From positions 1-56,195 of the forward strand of contig QFOD01000029.1 of assembly GCA_003241055.1 (NCBI GenBank): a stretch of DNA of 56,195 nucleotides. Reading direction: 5' to 3'. Positions 1-8,045 of this stretch are shown here, piece after piece (the first letter of the stretch is position 1; each line of letters opens with the position of its first letter). The DNA comes from Roseateles depolymerans. Its GTDB lineage: Bacteria > Pseudomonadota > Gammaproteobacteria > Burkholderiales > Burkholderiaceae_C. A program made the position numbers and the translations under genes. Below the pieces are notes generated by a model, which was given only the letters and a program-made list of their open reading frames with translations, had not been told where the DNA came from and searched no databases.

Positions 1-373
1 TGACCGTCTCCGCTAGACTCTGACAGCGCAACGCCTCACGCCACGCAACCGGTCACGATGGACCAGAATGGGCGGTCACGATCACAGGAATACGCACCTG
101 CTTCTTCGGCTTCGGTCCCGGCTTGATTGGGTGGGTCATCCCTGAGTCCTCGATTTGTATGCAGCCAGAGCGGCTGCGGTGCCAATTTGGCCGCCCGGAG
201 CGCGATCTAGCAACGCTCGAAATCGAGGGCTTGAAACGGCGCGCCGCGCCATTACCTCGGCCAGCGCTGCGAGCCGAACCAACCCCTCTCAGTTGACCGG
301 ATAGAGTGAGTCAACGGACGGTAGTGTTCGAACCCGAACCGATCACAACCGTGCGAATTCAGGGATATCACAC
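1..373. other. Gene-free left edge with a short direct repeat
   Basis: No convincing gene is visible in this stretch. A 10-base direct repeat, cggtcacgat, occurs at 50-59 and again at 73-82, 23 bases apart. Repeats of this kind are common at insertion-sequence ends, so this may be the edge of an element lying mostly outside the window. That is inference; no matching inverted end is visible. Confidence 0.3.
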
Positions 374-487
374 GTGGCGAAACGTACAAGAAATCAAACC
401 ACAGGCGACATCGGCGAAGTGAGCCTGCAGCTGCTCTTCGCCGAATGCGGATACCCGATCCTCAAGGCCTTCATCGTGGCGCGGTAG
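374..487 (+). pseudogene. Truncated 37-residue fragment, possibly DUF4365-like N-terminus
   Basis: A GTG-initiated frame reads VAKRTRNQTTGDIGEVSLQL and stops at a TAG after 37 codons. The GDIGE block resembles the first helix of DUF4365-type proteins, which often sit in defence or mobile regions. The rest of any such domain is missing, so this looks like a decayed 5' fragment. The family match rests on a few residues and is weak. Confidence 0.2.
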
Positions 488-541
488 GAGAAGAGGTCAG
501 TCGGTCTCGGCGATTAGACCAACTTTCCCAGCACTGCCTCG

Positions 542-679
542 ATGGAGAACTACATCGCGAAGAAGCGCTTTGGCAAGCCCTTCGCCCAGTTGAAGGATCA
601 GGAGCAGACCAGAGTCAGCATGTTGACCTCCGGTCCAGAGCAGGGCGTGAAGCCCAATTTCTTTGATCGCACGGCCTGA
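542..679 (+). pseudogene. Short orphan frame (45 aa), probable gene remnant
   Basis: An ATG frame of 45 codons, starting MENYIAKKRFGKPFAQLKDQ and ending in NFFDRTA, has codon use consistent with coding sequence (GC-rich third positions, many acidic and basic residues). I do not recognise the family. It lies just after another truncated frame and 33 bases beyond the end of the histidine kinase gene on the other strand, so a decayed gene tail is the likeliest explanation. A real small protein cannot be excluded. Confidence 0.2.
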
Positions 680-712
680 GCAGCGCGCTGCGGCTCTTCA
701 GCGGCCAGCACA

Positions 713-2059
713 TCAGTTGCGCATCCTGGTCTGAGCCGCCTGGAAAACGACGCTGACTGACAGGCCGCGACCGCCTTCCTTGTAGCCCAGCTCGACTTTT
801 GCGTCGTGTTTCTCGGCGATGGCCCGGACGATGGACAGCCCGAGTCCGCTCCCTTCGGGGTCTTGGCTGCCAGACGTACCGCGGAAGAATCGGTCGAATA
901 CGCGTGTACGTTCGGGTTCAGGAATGCCGGGCCCATCGTCGCTGACGCGAATCACGGGATGAGCCAGATCCATCAGCACCTCGATAGTCACGGGCCCGCC
1001 TGGCGCGTAGCGCAGCGCGTTGTCGACAAGGTTGTTCAGCAGCACCGTGAGCTGTTGCACGTCGCCATCGACGACGGCCTCGTCGATGACATGAACACCC
1101 AAGTCCACACGCCGAGCATCGGCCTTGATGGCGAACCTGCCAGCGACGCTGCGGGCCAGGGCAGCCAAGTCGACAGCTGCGACCCGCATGTTCTCGACGT
1201 CCGGCTCGCTGCGTGCGACCTGCAGCAACTGTTCCACCAGATGCTGCGACCGGTCGATGCCCGACTCTAGCTCCTCCAGCGAAACTTGCTTGGACGTCTC
1301 GTCAGGACTGCGCTTGAGCATTTGAAGTTGAAGACGCAAGGCAGTGATGGGGGTGCGCAGCTCGTGAGCCGCGTCGGCCAGGAAGCGGCGTTGCGCCAAG
1401 AACGACTCGCCGAGTCGGCGCAGCAGTTCATTGGTGGATTCGATCACCGGCTTCAGCTCCTGCGGTGCGGCGCCCATAGGGATGGGGGCGAGCGAGCGGG
1501 CGCTGCGCGTCGCAATGTCGCGGGCAGCGCCATCGAGTGGCGCCAGGCCTCGACGCAGACTGAAGACGAGGAGGGCGCCTACAGCGGCGACGAGGCCGAC
1601 CATCATCGATGAGATCTGGGCGGCGGACTCACCGGCCATCTGCTGTCGCTGGGATTGGCGCTGGGCTGCCTGCGCCACGTAGCCATGTCGGAGCACTGTG
1701 TGGACGATCCACCGCTCACCGCCGACCAGGGGCTGGCTTTGCCCCTCGATGGACAAAAAGGGTAGTGATACCCGCGGGTCCGAGATGTAGAGGCGCTTCC
1801 CGGCAGCTGTCCAGCTCTGGGTGACGATCTCGGAATTGTCCGGGATGTCTGTGCGTGCCGGGATATCCGCGCTGGCGGTCCAGTCCTGATTGGCGTGGTG
1901 CATGCGGGCGACACCCTCGGCAATGGTCTTCAGCTCCGCATTGAAGACCTCATGCATCTCCTCAAGCGTCACCCAGTAGGCAGCGACGGTCACCAGCACG
2001 GTGCCCACCGCCAGTGCGCCAACGATCCACTTGAGAAGGTCGCGTTCAAGAGATCGCAT
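713..2059 (-). CDS. Sensor histidine kinase, QseC/PmrB-like
   Basis: This is an inner-membrane sensor kinase that should phosphorylate the response regulator encoded just upstream. An N-terminal membrane segment (about residues 10-30) leads into a periplasmic sensor region and a second membrane segment followed by HAMP-like sequence. The HisKA box AAHELRTPITAL has its phospho-acceptor at His232. The ATPase core has an N box (LLNNLVDNALRYAP), a G1 box (VSDDGPGIP) and a G2 box (GSGLGLSIV). The ATG overlaps the regulator's TGA by one base (TGATG), so the pair should be translationally coupled; an upstream in-frame TTG at 2062 is less likely. About 448 aa, normal for the family. The signal sensed is unknown, but the divergent outer-membrane gene and metal-resistance neighbours suggest metals or envelope stress. 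Confidence 0.9.
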   Translation of the reverse strand: MRSLERDLLKWIVGALAVGTVLVTVAAYWVTLEEMHEVFNAELKTIAEGVARMHHANQDWTASADIPARTDIPDNSEIVTQSWTAAGKRLYISDPRVSLPFLSIEGQSQPLVGGERWIVHTVLRHGYVAQAAQRQSQRQQMAGESAAQISSMMVGLVAAVGALLVFSLRRGLAPLDGAARDIATRSARSLAPIPMGAAPQELKPVIESTNELLRRLGESFLAQRRFLADAAHELRTPITALRLQLQMLKRSPDETSKQVSLEELESGIDRSQHLVEQLLQVARSEPDVENMRVAAVDLAALARSVAGRFAIKADARRVDLGVHVIDEAVVDGDVQQLTVLLNNLVDNALRYAPGGPVTIEVLMDLAHPVIRVSDDGPGIPEPERTRVFDRFFRGTSGSQDPEGSGLGLSIVRAIAEKHDAKVELGYKEGGRGLSVSVVFQAAQTRMRN

Positions 2060-2718
2060 CAACCCTCCGCCACCCGATAGCCCACGCCTCGCACCGTGCG
2101 GATCCGATCGCTGCCGAGCTTGCGTCGGAGGTTGTGTACGTACACCTCGATGGCATTGCTCGCGATCTCCTCGCCCCAGCCATAGATGGATTCTTCAAGT
2201 TTCTCCTTGGAGATGACGATTTCGGGTCGCAGCATCAAGGCCTCGAGAAGCCCGAACTCGCGTGCCGACAGGTCTACGGGCAGACCATCCAGCGTCACGA
2301 TTCGTCTTCCGGGATCCATCACAAGAGCGCCGCAACGGAGGATCGGCATGCCGCTGCCGGCGTGGCGGCGAAGAAGCGCGCGGACGCGAGCGATCAGTTC
2401 ATCCAGATCGAACGGCTTCAGGACGTAGTCGTCAGCACCAGCGTCAAGGCCAGCGATCTTGTCGCTGACAGCGTCTCGGGCAGAGGCAATCAGGACCGGC
2501 ATGCCATTCCCATGGTCGCGCAGCTTCTTCAGCAACTGCATGCCGTCGACTTGCGGAAGGCCGAGGTCAAGGATTGTCAGGTCATGGAGACCGTGACCCA
2601 GCGCCAATTCGGCGTGGCGGCCGTCGCGGACCCAGTCCACGCTGAAGCCGGCCTGGACCAGGCCACGCTGCAGCGACTTGCCGACCATCACGTCGTCTTC
2701 GACCAATAGCAGGCGCAT
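2059..2718 (-). CDS. OmpR-family response regulator, QseB/PmrA-like
   Basis: A 219-aa two-domain response regulator. The receiver domain (1-115) shows the acidic pair Asp8/Asp9, phospho-acceptor Asp51 in ILDLGLPQVDG and the conserved Lys in YVLKPFDL. The C-terminal half is a winged-helix DNA-binding domain ending EVYVHNLRRKLG...TVRGVGYRV, typical of OmpR/PhoB proteins. It leads the operon and its stop overlaps the kinase start. Upstream, between it and the divergent MipA-like gene, are three CTTAAG hexamers, two arranged as CTTAAG-N5-CTTAAG, which matches the box known for PmrA/QseB-type regulators. It therefore probably controls itself and the outer-membrane gene; that target assignment is inference. 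Confidence 0.92.
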   Translation of the reverse strand: MRLLLVEDDVMVGKSLQRGLVQAGFSVDWVRDGRHAELALGHGLHDLTILDLGLPQVDGMQLLKKLRDHGNGMPVLIASARDAVSDKIAGLDAGADDYVLKPFDLDELIARVRALLRRHAGSGMPILRCGALVMDPGRRIVTLDGLPVDLSAREFGLLEALMLRPEIVISKEKLEESIYGWGEEIASNAIEVYVHNLRRKLGSDRIRTVRGVGYRVAEG

Positions 2719-2746
2719 GTCGTTCTACTTGCCCTTTGCAAGCCAT

Positions 2747-2795
2747 CTTAAGTTGGGGTGCATGGTCTGGTTTCGATTCTTAAGCCGGGCTTAAG
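2747..2795. promoter_or_regulatory. PmrA/QseB-type box with a third half-site
   Basis: CTTAAG occurs at 2779-2784 and 2790-2795, separated by five bases, giving direct repeats one helical turn apart. A third CTTAAG lies at 2747-2752, 32 bases (about three turns) upstream. The arrangement fits the direct-repeat site bound by PmrA/QseB-like OmpR-family dimers. It lies in the divergent region between the response regulator and the MipA-like gene, 24 bases upstream of the latter's ATG. Confidence 0.6.
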
Positions 2796-2818
2796 GTGGC
2801 GACTTGAACCATGGCGGC

Positions 2819-3667
2819 ATGACTCTTCCTGCGCGCCATCCTCGATCCGTGACCCGCATCCTGCCTTGCGCCGTCGCACTCGCGATTTCCCAGTCCAGCC
2901 ATGCCGAGGAGGAGGACCAGAAGGGAACCTCCACGCACAACTATCTCGTCGGCGCGATGGCGCTATCGCAACCCGAGTACGAGGGCTCGGAGCGGCGCAT
3001 CATCAAGCTGCGACCGCTGTGGGCGTACCAATGGGGGCGCTTCAGGCTCAGTACGTCGCGCTCGGCTGCGGCGATGAACTTCGCTTCCGATCCGCAGGGC
3101 CCAGGCGCGAGCGCGCTGCTGGTCGACGGCAATCGCTTTCGGTTCGGAGGCGCGCTGCGGTTCGACAGCGGGCGCCAGTCAGGCGATTCCCCGCGGCTCA
3201 ATGGTCTTCCGGACATCGAGAGGACGCTGCGCGGTCGGGTCTTTGTAGGCTACAAGCTTTCGGACCGATGGGATGTCAGTGCGAACGTGTCCCAGGATCT
3301 GCTGGGTCGGCAGGGCGGCGCGGTTGGCAGTCTCGATCTGGGATATCACAAGCGCCTCGGCGACAACATCGTGTGGTCGGCGGGTTTGGGCATGTCCTTC
3401 GCCAACCGCCAGAACATGCAGACCTACTTCGGGATCACGCCGGAGCAGTCGGCGACATCGAAGCTGCCCGTGTTCATGGCGAGCAGCGGGCTTCGAAACG
3501 TGTACGTCGGCACCGGTTTCATCACGTCGTTGACCCCGCGCTGGATTCTTTTCGGCAACGCAGGCGCGTCGCGGTTGCTCGGAGACGCGGCGGCGAGTCC
3601 GCTGACCGGCCAGCAGAGTTCGGTGTCCGCTGGGTTGGGACTGGCGTACCGATGCTGCCGCTGGTAA
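2819..3667 (+). CDS. MipA/OmpV-family outer membrane protein
   Basis: An outer-membrane beta-barrel of the MipA/OmpV family, about 282 aa. An N-terminal signal peptide runs to about residue 30 (hydrophobic core ILPCAVALAISQS, then SHAEEE). It is followed by the family's early block HNYLVGAMALSQPEYEGSE and alternating amphipathic strands. The usual C-terminal aromatic residue of barrels is present (CCRW). ATG 2819 was preferred to an in-frame TTG at 2804 because it directly precedes a signal peptide. It is divergent from a two-component operon across a PmrA/QseB-like box, and such regulators are known to control mipA-like genes elsewhere. The precise role of the family (scaffold, kanamycin or metal response) is unsettled. 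The Cys-Cys pair near the C-terminus is unusual for a barrel end. Confidence 0.8.
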   Translation: MTLPARHPRSVTRILPCAVALAISQSSHAEEEDQKGTSTHNYLVGAMALSQPEYEGSERRIIKLRPLWAYQWGRFRLSTSRSAAAMNFASDPQGPGASALLVDGNRFRFGGALRFDSGRQSGDSPRLNGLPDIERTLRGRVFVGYKLSDRWDVSANVSQDLLGRQGGAVGSLDLGYHKRLGDNIVWSAGLGMSFANRQNMQTYFGITPEQSATSKLPVFMASSGLRNVYVGTGFITSLTPRWILFGNAGASRLLGDAAASPLTGQQSSVSAGLGLAYRCCRW

Positions 3668-3727
3668 CGGGAACAAATACCGCGCGCCACGGTTCCCCTT
3701 TTTTAGCCTGCTCGATAAACTGAAGCC

Positions 3728-4078
3728 GTGCGACGCATCTTCACGTACCTGCTGTTGATCGTTACGCTGCTGCAGTTCAACTGGGCAGCAGCGGCCGCGT
3801 ATTGCGGGCACGAAACTGGTGCTGCAGCCAAGCACTTTGGCCATCACGAGCACAAGCACTCGTCGTCTGATCAGGCGAAACCCGCCAAGGAGTCCAAGGC
3901 GACGAGCCTCGCTCATGCGGACTGCGAGATGTGCCACTTCGGGTCCAGCGCGCCCATCTTCGAGGTGCTGATTGCGTTGAGCAAGCCCTCGAGCCAGACC
4001 GTGCTCGCAGAGCCGATGGAACACGCTTCCCACATCCCCTCGTTGCCAGACCGGCCAGATAGATCGCGCCTCGCCTGA
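3728..4078 (+). CDS. CzcI-like small periplasmic metal-resistance protein (copy 1)
   Basis: A 116-aa protein with a GTG start, a signal peptide (MRRIFTYLLLIVTLLQFNW, cleavage near AAAA) and a His/Cys-rich mature part: YCGHE, HFGHHEHKH and the block DCEMCHF. Two further proteins in this window (starting 6243 and 15234) share the same layout: the leader ending in W-x-A-A-A-x-Y-C-x-H-E, a His cluster, then D-C-x-x-C-H-F. This matches the CzcI family, which in Cupriavidus lies at the head of czc operons and modulates efflux. Here it stands between the MipA-like gene and a zinc-ribbon gene rather than directly before czcC. Role inferred from family and context. Confidence 0.7.
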   Translation: MRRIFTYLLLIVTLLQFNWAAAAAYCGHETGAAAKHFGHHEHKHSSSDQAKPAKESKATSLAHADCEMCHFGSSAPIFEVLIALSKPSSQTVLAEPMEHASHIPSLPDRPDRSRLA

Positions 4079-4255
4079 TCCGGCGAGAAGCGCCCTACTG
4101 CTTTCCCAAGCTCCGTTCGACGCCTCGTCGGAAACCTTGTCGGCACCTGCCACGAGGAACCGATGCGACCACCTTTGATCGCACGAACCTCTCCCAGCAG
4201 GCTGCCATCGCAGTCAACTGACGCGGCAACGTCGCGCAGCATCTAGGAGATAGAC

Positions 4256-4597
4256 ATGGGATTTTGGGAACGCATCGCGCGTGGCGTCATGAGCGGACAC
4301 GGTAGTGGCGGTCATCACGGTGGGTCTCGCTCGCACGGGTCCAGCCACGGCGGCTACAACAAGCACGGTGGTCACGGTGGCGGTGGCTACTACCCCTCGG
4401 CACCGACGCCAACACAGACGAGCCCCGGTGGTATTTCTGGCCTGACGTGCGCGAAGTGCAGCCAGCCCGGGGCGCCAGGTGCGCGCTTTTGTGGTGGATG
4501 TGGCGGTCCCCTCGTGGCGGCCAGCTGCGAGGGCTGTGGAGCTGTACTCCTGCCCGGCGCTCGGTTCTGCAGCCAGTGTGGCAAACCGGGTGCGTGA
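4256..4597 (+). CDS. Gly/His-rich double zinc-ribbon protein
   Basis: A 113-aa protein in two parts. Residues 1-55 are a low-complexity Gly/His/Ser stretch (HGSGGHHGG, HGGHGGGGYY). Residues 65-113 hold two zinc ribbons: CAKCSQPGAPGARFCGGCGG and CEGCGAVLLPGARFCSQCGK, each with two CxxC pairs. A good ribosome-binding site (aggaga) precedes the ATG by seven bases. There is no signal peptide, so it is probably cytoplasmic. The His-rich tail and two ribbons suggest metal binding or buffering, but the molecular role is unknown. The lipoprotein gene starts three bases after its stop, so the two are probably co-transcribed. Confidence 0.7.
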   Translation: MGFWERIARGVMSGHGSGGHHGGSRSHGSSHGGYNKHGGHGGGGYYPSAPTPTQTSPGGISGLTCAKCSQPGAPGARFCGGCGGPLVAASCEGCGAVLLPGARFCSQCGKPGA

Positions 4598-4599
4598 TC

Positions 4600-5136
4600 A
4601 TGGACAGGCGCAGCGTCATCGTGTCCTCCGCAGCGTTGGGCAGCCTGGTGCTGTCGGGTTGCGCGAGCACTCCTCGCACTCCTCCGAACGATCGCCATTG
4701 CTACTGGGCGAGAACGCGGAGCAGATCCAAGCCGACCTGCACGGCTGGGCCGATCCCGGACCTCGCAGCCGACGAGAGGGCCAAACGGTTTGAGCCGGTG
4801 CCAGGCCGGCTGGTGATCTATGTGGTCCGGCACCGCTGGGGCGACACCGTGAACATGGTCCGAGTGGGAATGATGGGTGGCGCCCTGGTGTCCACGACCC
4901 CGGCATCCATGGTGCGGTTGGTGGTCCCGCCAGGCGGGCATCGGTTGGTGTTCGAATGGGCCAAGGGGCAGGGCAGTTTGGATGTCCGCGGCGAAGCCGG
5001 GCAGGTGCTCTTCGTGGAACTTGTGGGCAGCCTCTGGTTCTGGAACGAGTACTACCGGTTCGAAACAGGGGAGTCGTCCTTGCGCGACCGCGCATTGAAG
5101 TGCCGGTTAGTGGCTGATGTGGATGGGAAGGGATGA
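4600..5136 (+). CDS. Lipoprotein of unknown function, DUF2846-like
   Basis: A 178-aa protein with a lipoprotein signal: MDRRSVIVSSAALGSLVLSG followed by C, giving lipobox LSGC with the acylated cysteine at residue 21. The mature part contains PGRLVIYVVRHRW and VVPPGGHRLVFEW, the pattern of DUF2846-like envelope lipoproteins, in which the second block is a PEGI-like G-x-H-x-L strand. It begins three bases after the zinc-ribbon gene and its TGA overlaps the next gene's ATG, so all three form one operon. Membrane-anchored, probably facing the periplasm. Function unknown. Confidence 0.6.
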   Translation: MDRRSVIVSSAALGSLVLSGCASTPRTPPNDRHCYWARTRSRSKPTCTAGPIPDLAADERAKRFEPVPGRLVIYVVRHRWGDTVNMVRVGMMGGALVSTTPASMVRLVVPPGGHRLVFEWAKGQGSLDVRGEAGQVLFVELVGSLWFWNEYYRFETGESSLRDRALKCRLVADVDGKG

Positions 5137-5528
5137 TGGCCGTACGACAGACCGACGGGCTTGAGGAGGCGCCAGCGCCTCTCCCACCAGAGTCAGCTGC
5201 GGCGCACTTTGAGGCGATCGCGAAAGGCATCAACGACGTCGACGTCGTCATCCAGGGGCTGATAGGCCGGATCCGGCCAGCCAAACCTTGGCAGCGGCAG
5301 TTGCTGCAGCAGTTGCGGACGGCGGATCGGCATGTCGAGATCCTGCGGTTGGCCATTTCGCTGGACAGGAGTGCCGAAGAGATCCTTGAAGCGGCGAAGG
5401 CGTTGAAGCAGGGCCTGCAGCTCACCAATATGCAGATCGTCGGCGGGCGCGCGGACGGCTTCACTCGCAACGCCTTGCTCGTGGCGTTCCGCAACGCGAC
5501 GCTGGTCAGCGAGATGCTCTCTCCCTGA
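5133..5528 (+). CDS. Small helical protein with KPWQRQL motif (paralogue of 39381-39731)
   Basis: A 131-aa predicted helical protein without signal peptide or membrane segment. Its ATG overlaps the lipoprotein stop (ATGA). The block RPAKPWQRQLLQQLRTADRH is repeated almost exactly in another gene 34 kb away (SLPPSKPWQRQLVQHLHEID), and the two align through the C-terminus (LQLTNMQIVGGRADGFTRNA against LRVANRYVAMGRADVGTKAA). They are therefore paralogues, one in the metal island and one in the mobilization module. I do not recognise the family. A role tied to mobile DNA is possible but is inference. Confidence 0.6.
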   Translation: MMAVRQTDGLEEAPAPLPPESAAAHFEAIAKGINDVDVVIQGLIGRIRPAKPWQRQLLQQLRTADRHVEILRLAISLDRSAEEILEAAKALKQGLQLTNMQIVGGRADGFTRNALLVAFRNATLVSEMLSP

Positions 5529-5640
5529 CTGGCTACTGCGAAAGTTCAGTTGCGCGGATGGCTGCCTGCATATGTGTCAGGCGCCGTTCGTTCTGAAAGG
5601 TTCGCCGGTCGCCTAGACGGCGGCTTCGAACGGCGCAACA

Positions 5641-5655
5641 TGACAAATTTGTAAT
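5641..5655. promoter_or_regulatory. CopR/CusR/CzcR-like operator upstream of czcE-like gene
   Basis: The sequence tgacaaatttgtaat contains a perfect ACAAATTTGT palindrome at 5643-5652 and matches the layout TGACA-N4-TGTNAT recognised by copper and zinc OmpR-family regulators. It lies about 108 bases before the czcE-like start, inside a 234-base gene-free stretch. The likely regulator is the CzcR homologue at 12953-13636. Family knowledge plus inference; not proven. Confidence 0.5.
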
Positions 5656-5762
5656 GGTCTCAGCAGGGGTCTCGTCGGTGGCGGATTTCTACAGTCTTCC
5701 TCGTGGTGAACGTTTTCAGGCGGCTCGGTTGAGCGCCACGGGCACCGAACAAGGAGTACCTC

Positions 5763-6107
5763 ATGAACCGCAACCTGTCTGCTACCGCCCTGATCGCCAG
5801 TCTGTTCGTCGCCATGACCGCGCAGGCAACGCCGCAGCGCAACGATGCCATGCTGAATGGCAAGTCGGTGCATGGCGAGGCGGTGGCTGCGCCTCAGAAC
5901 GCCCGTATCGTGAACCTCGATGCTGGGAAGTCCGTGAACGTGAAGTGCGGCGAGGTGATTACGTTCCAGAAGGCGGGCAAGTCCTTCAGCTGGAAGTTCG
6001 ATTCCGCCCAGCACCGCGCGGTGGATGTGCGCACGATCGCCCCCGCAGGTTTCGCTGACAAGCCGCTGATGGTCTATGTCTCTCGCAGCGAATGGGAAGG
6101 CGCCTGA
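5763..6107 (+). CDS. czcE: CzcE-like periplasmic metal-binding protein
   Basis: A 114-aa protein with a strong ribosome-binding site (aaggag) and a signal peptide (residues 1-23, ending TAQA). The mature part has the CzcE-type pattern: ARIVNLDAGKSVNVKCGEVI followed by F-x-W-K-F-D and a beta-rich C-terminus ending VYVSRSEWEGA. CzcE of Cupriavidus metallidurans is a periplasmic Cu(II)-binding protein of the czc system. Only one cysteine and few histidines are present (His36 and His85). The gene precedes the czcI-C-B-A block, whereas in Cupriavidus czcE lies after czcS. The assignment is from pattern recognition and context. Confidence 0.6.
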   Translation: MNRNLSATALIASLFVAMTAQATPQRNDAMLNGKSVHGEAVAAPQNARIVNLDAGKSVNVKCGEVITFQKAGKSFSWKFDSAQHRAVDVRTIAPAGFADKPLMVYVSRSEWEGA

Positions 6108-6121
6108 CCCTTGGCACAAGC

Positions 6122-6147
6122 GATCCGCGGCCTCCCGGCTGCGGATC
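6122..6147 (+). terminator. Hairpin after czcE-like gene
   Basis: GATCCGC (6122-6128) pairs perfectly with GCGGATC (6141-6147) around a 12-base loop, 14 bases after the czcE-like stop. There is no clear T-run after it, so it may be an attenuating hairpin rather than a classical terminator. Confidence 0.4.
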
Positions 6148-6242
6148 TGTAAGCCAAAGTCACTGCGGTCTGCGAACGATTTCACTCAGTTGGACCGCAA
6201 CGAGTCACCCTGACTTCACGCATTCAAGACACAATTCGGCCC

Positions 6243-6623
6243 ATGAGTCGCTGGCTGACCATCTTTTTGCTGTTTGTGCTGCCCGTCCAGTTCGCCTGGT
6301 CGGCAGCTGCAGCCTATTGCCAGCACGAGGACGCTCCGGCCAAGACGCACATCGGGCATCACGTCCATGAGCACAAGGCCGGCAACGACACCGGCTCCAA
6401 GGCGTCTGGTCAGCACTTGGGTGAGTCTTCGTCGGCCAAGGCCGGCAAACTGCTCGGCGACAACGATTGCGGCTACTGCCACTTCAGCGTTGTGAAGCCG
6501 ATGGTGTCCGAGGCGGTGAAGTTGGACAGCACCGCCACCTTCTCTCTCCACGCTGCGTCGAAGAAGACGTTCAGTTCGCGCGGGCCTGACCTGCTGGAAC
6601 GCCCCAACTGGCGCATCGCCTGA
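6243..6623 (+). CDS. czcI: CzcI-like periplasmic regulator/accessory protein (copy 2)
   Basis: A 126-aa protein directly ahead of czcC, the position of czcI in known czc operons. The signal peptide is MSRWLTIFLLFVLPVQFAWS. The mature part has AAAYCQHE, a His cluster (HIGHHVHEHK) and the conserved DCGYCHF block. It shares leader, His cluster and C-x-x-C-H-F with the proteins starting at 3728 and 15234. CzcI-type proteins are thought to modulate CzcCBA in the periplasm. Of the three copies this one is best placed to be the true operon member. Confidence 0.75.
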   Translation: MSRWLTIFLLFVLPVQFAWSAAAAYCQHEDAPAKTHIGHHVHEHKAGNDTGSKASGQHLGESSSAKAGKLLGDNDCGYCHFSVVKPMVSEAVKLDSTATFSLHAASKKTFSSRGPDLLERPNWRIA

Positions 6624-6729
6624 TCGGCGAGCGCAGTTCCGTCTCTACTTTCTATCTCTCATGCGGCCCTGACCGCAACACTGCTCTCGCCGAAACCCTC
6701 GCGTTGTTTCAACAACCCTGGAGCTTTCG

Positions 6730-8019
6730 ATGCGCAGAACCTTCGTGCCGCTGGCGTGTGCGGCACTCATTTCCTCCCTTGCTCAGGCCCAATCGCCTGC
6801 GCCTTCGGCCACTAATCGTCCTGACGTCAACGTCGCGGCGTCGGCGGCCATCTCCCCCCAAACCGCATCGCTGACGCTCAGCGCGGCGGTCGACACGGCG
6901 CTGGCGCAAAACCCGCAGCTCCGTGCAGCCACGGCCGAGCTGGATGCCAATGACGGCGCCTTGCGGCAGGCTGGCCTCATCCCGAATCCCGTGCTGGGTG
7001 TCGATCAGGAAGACCTCAAATCCGGCACCCGTACAACGACCGTGCAGCTCGCCCAAACGCTCGAGATGGGCGGCAAGCGCGCTGCCCGTGTCGAGTTGGC
7101 CCAGCGTGGCAAGGACATCGCCGCACTGGACCTTGTGGCGCGGCGCGCCGACATTCGCGCCAGTGCCATCCAGGCGTTCTTTGACGCGCTGACGGCTCAG
7201 GAGCGCGTCAAGGTGGTCGAGGAGTCCCTGCGTATCGCCAACAGCGGCGTGGACGCTGCCGTGCGCCGCGTGACGGCAGGCAAGGTCTCGCCGACCGAAG
7301 AGACGCGCGCCCGTGTCGCCGCCTCGACGGCACGAATCGACCTGCGCCAAGCCCAGGCTGAACTCTCGGCGTCACTGCGGGCCCTGTCGGCCGTGATGGG
7401 CGTTGCTGAGGGCACGGTCCAGCGTCTGGACGGCAACGTTGAAGTGCTGCCCGTTGCGCCCTCCGCGCCAGACATCATGGCCCGTCTGCCGGACGCGCCG
7501 GCCATTCGCCGCGCCCAGCTGGAAGTCCAGCGAGCCGATGCCGGCTATAGCGTGGCCCGTGCCAAGGGCGTGCCTGACGTGACTGTCGGCGTCGGCGCGC
7601 GTCGAGACCAGACCGTCGGGCGTACCCAGGCTGTTCTGAGCGTCTCGGTGCCGCTGCCGTTCTTCGATCGCAACCAGGGTGGTCAGTTGGAGGCCCTGCG
7701 CCGGCGCGATGCCGCACTGGCGATGGCCCAGGCTGAAGAGCTGCGTCTGCGCTCTGAGGTGTTGCAGATGGCCGACCTGCTGCAGGCACGTAAGGATGAA
7801 GTGGAAGCTCTGCGCCGCGAGGTGCTGCCCGGTGCGCAAACCGCGTACGAGGCGGCCAAGACCGGCTTCGAGCTGGGCAAGTTCAGCTTCTTGGATGCCC
7901 TCGACGCCCAGCGCACCTGGCTCCAGGTCCGCAGCCAGTACTACACGGCGGTGGCGCAGGTCCATCGCACGGCTGCAGAGATCGACCGCCAGCTCGGCAC
8001 CACGACAGATCGCCCGTAA
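6730..8019 (+). CDS. czcC: CzcC: TolC-family outer-membrane efflux channel
   Basis: A 429-aa outer-membrane factor with a signal peptide (residues 1-20, ending LAQA) and two repeats of the long alpha-hairpin typical of TolC/OEP proteins (LDANDGALRQAGLIPNPVLG early; QPRT-like AYEAAKTGFELGKFSFLDAL late). It forms the exit duct of the CzcCBA Co/Zn/Cd pump. It is followed by czcB after 26 bases and then czcA. The length matches family members. An unrelated second TolC-family gene at 20266-21528 belongs to another RND cassette. Confidence 0.9.
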   Translation: MRRTFVPLACAALISSLAQAQSPAPSATNRPDVNVAASAAISPQTASLTLSAAVDTALAQNPQLRAATAELDANDGALRQAGLIPNPVLGVDQEDLKSGTRTTTVQLAQTLEMGGKRAARVELAQRGKDIAALDLVARRADIRASAIQAFFDALTAQERVKVVEESLRIANSGVDAAVRRVTAGKVSPTEETRARVAASTARIDLRQAQAELSASLRALSAVMGVAEGTVQRLDGNVEVLPVAPSAPDIMARLPDAPAIRRAQLEVQRADAGYSVARAKGVPDVTVGVGARRDQTVGRTQAVLSVSVPLPFFDRNQGGQLEALRRRDAALAMAQAEELRLRSEVLQMADLLQARKDEVEALRREVLPGAQTAYEAAKTGFELGKFSFLDALDAQRTWLQVRSQYYTAVAQVHRTAAEIDRQLGTTTDRP

Positions 8020-8045
8020 CGGGCAACCAACTCAAGAGATCGACG

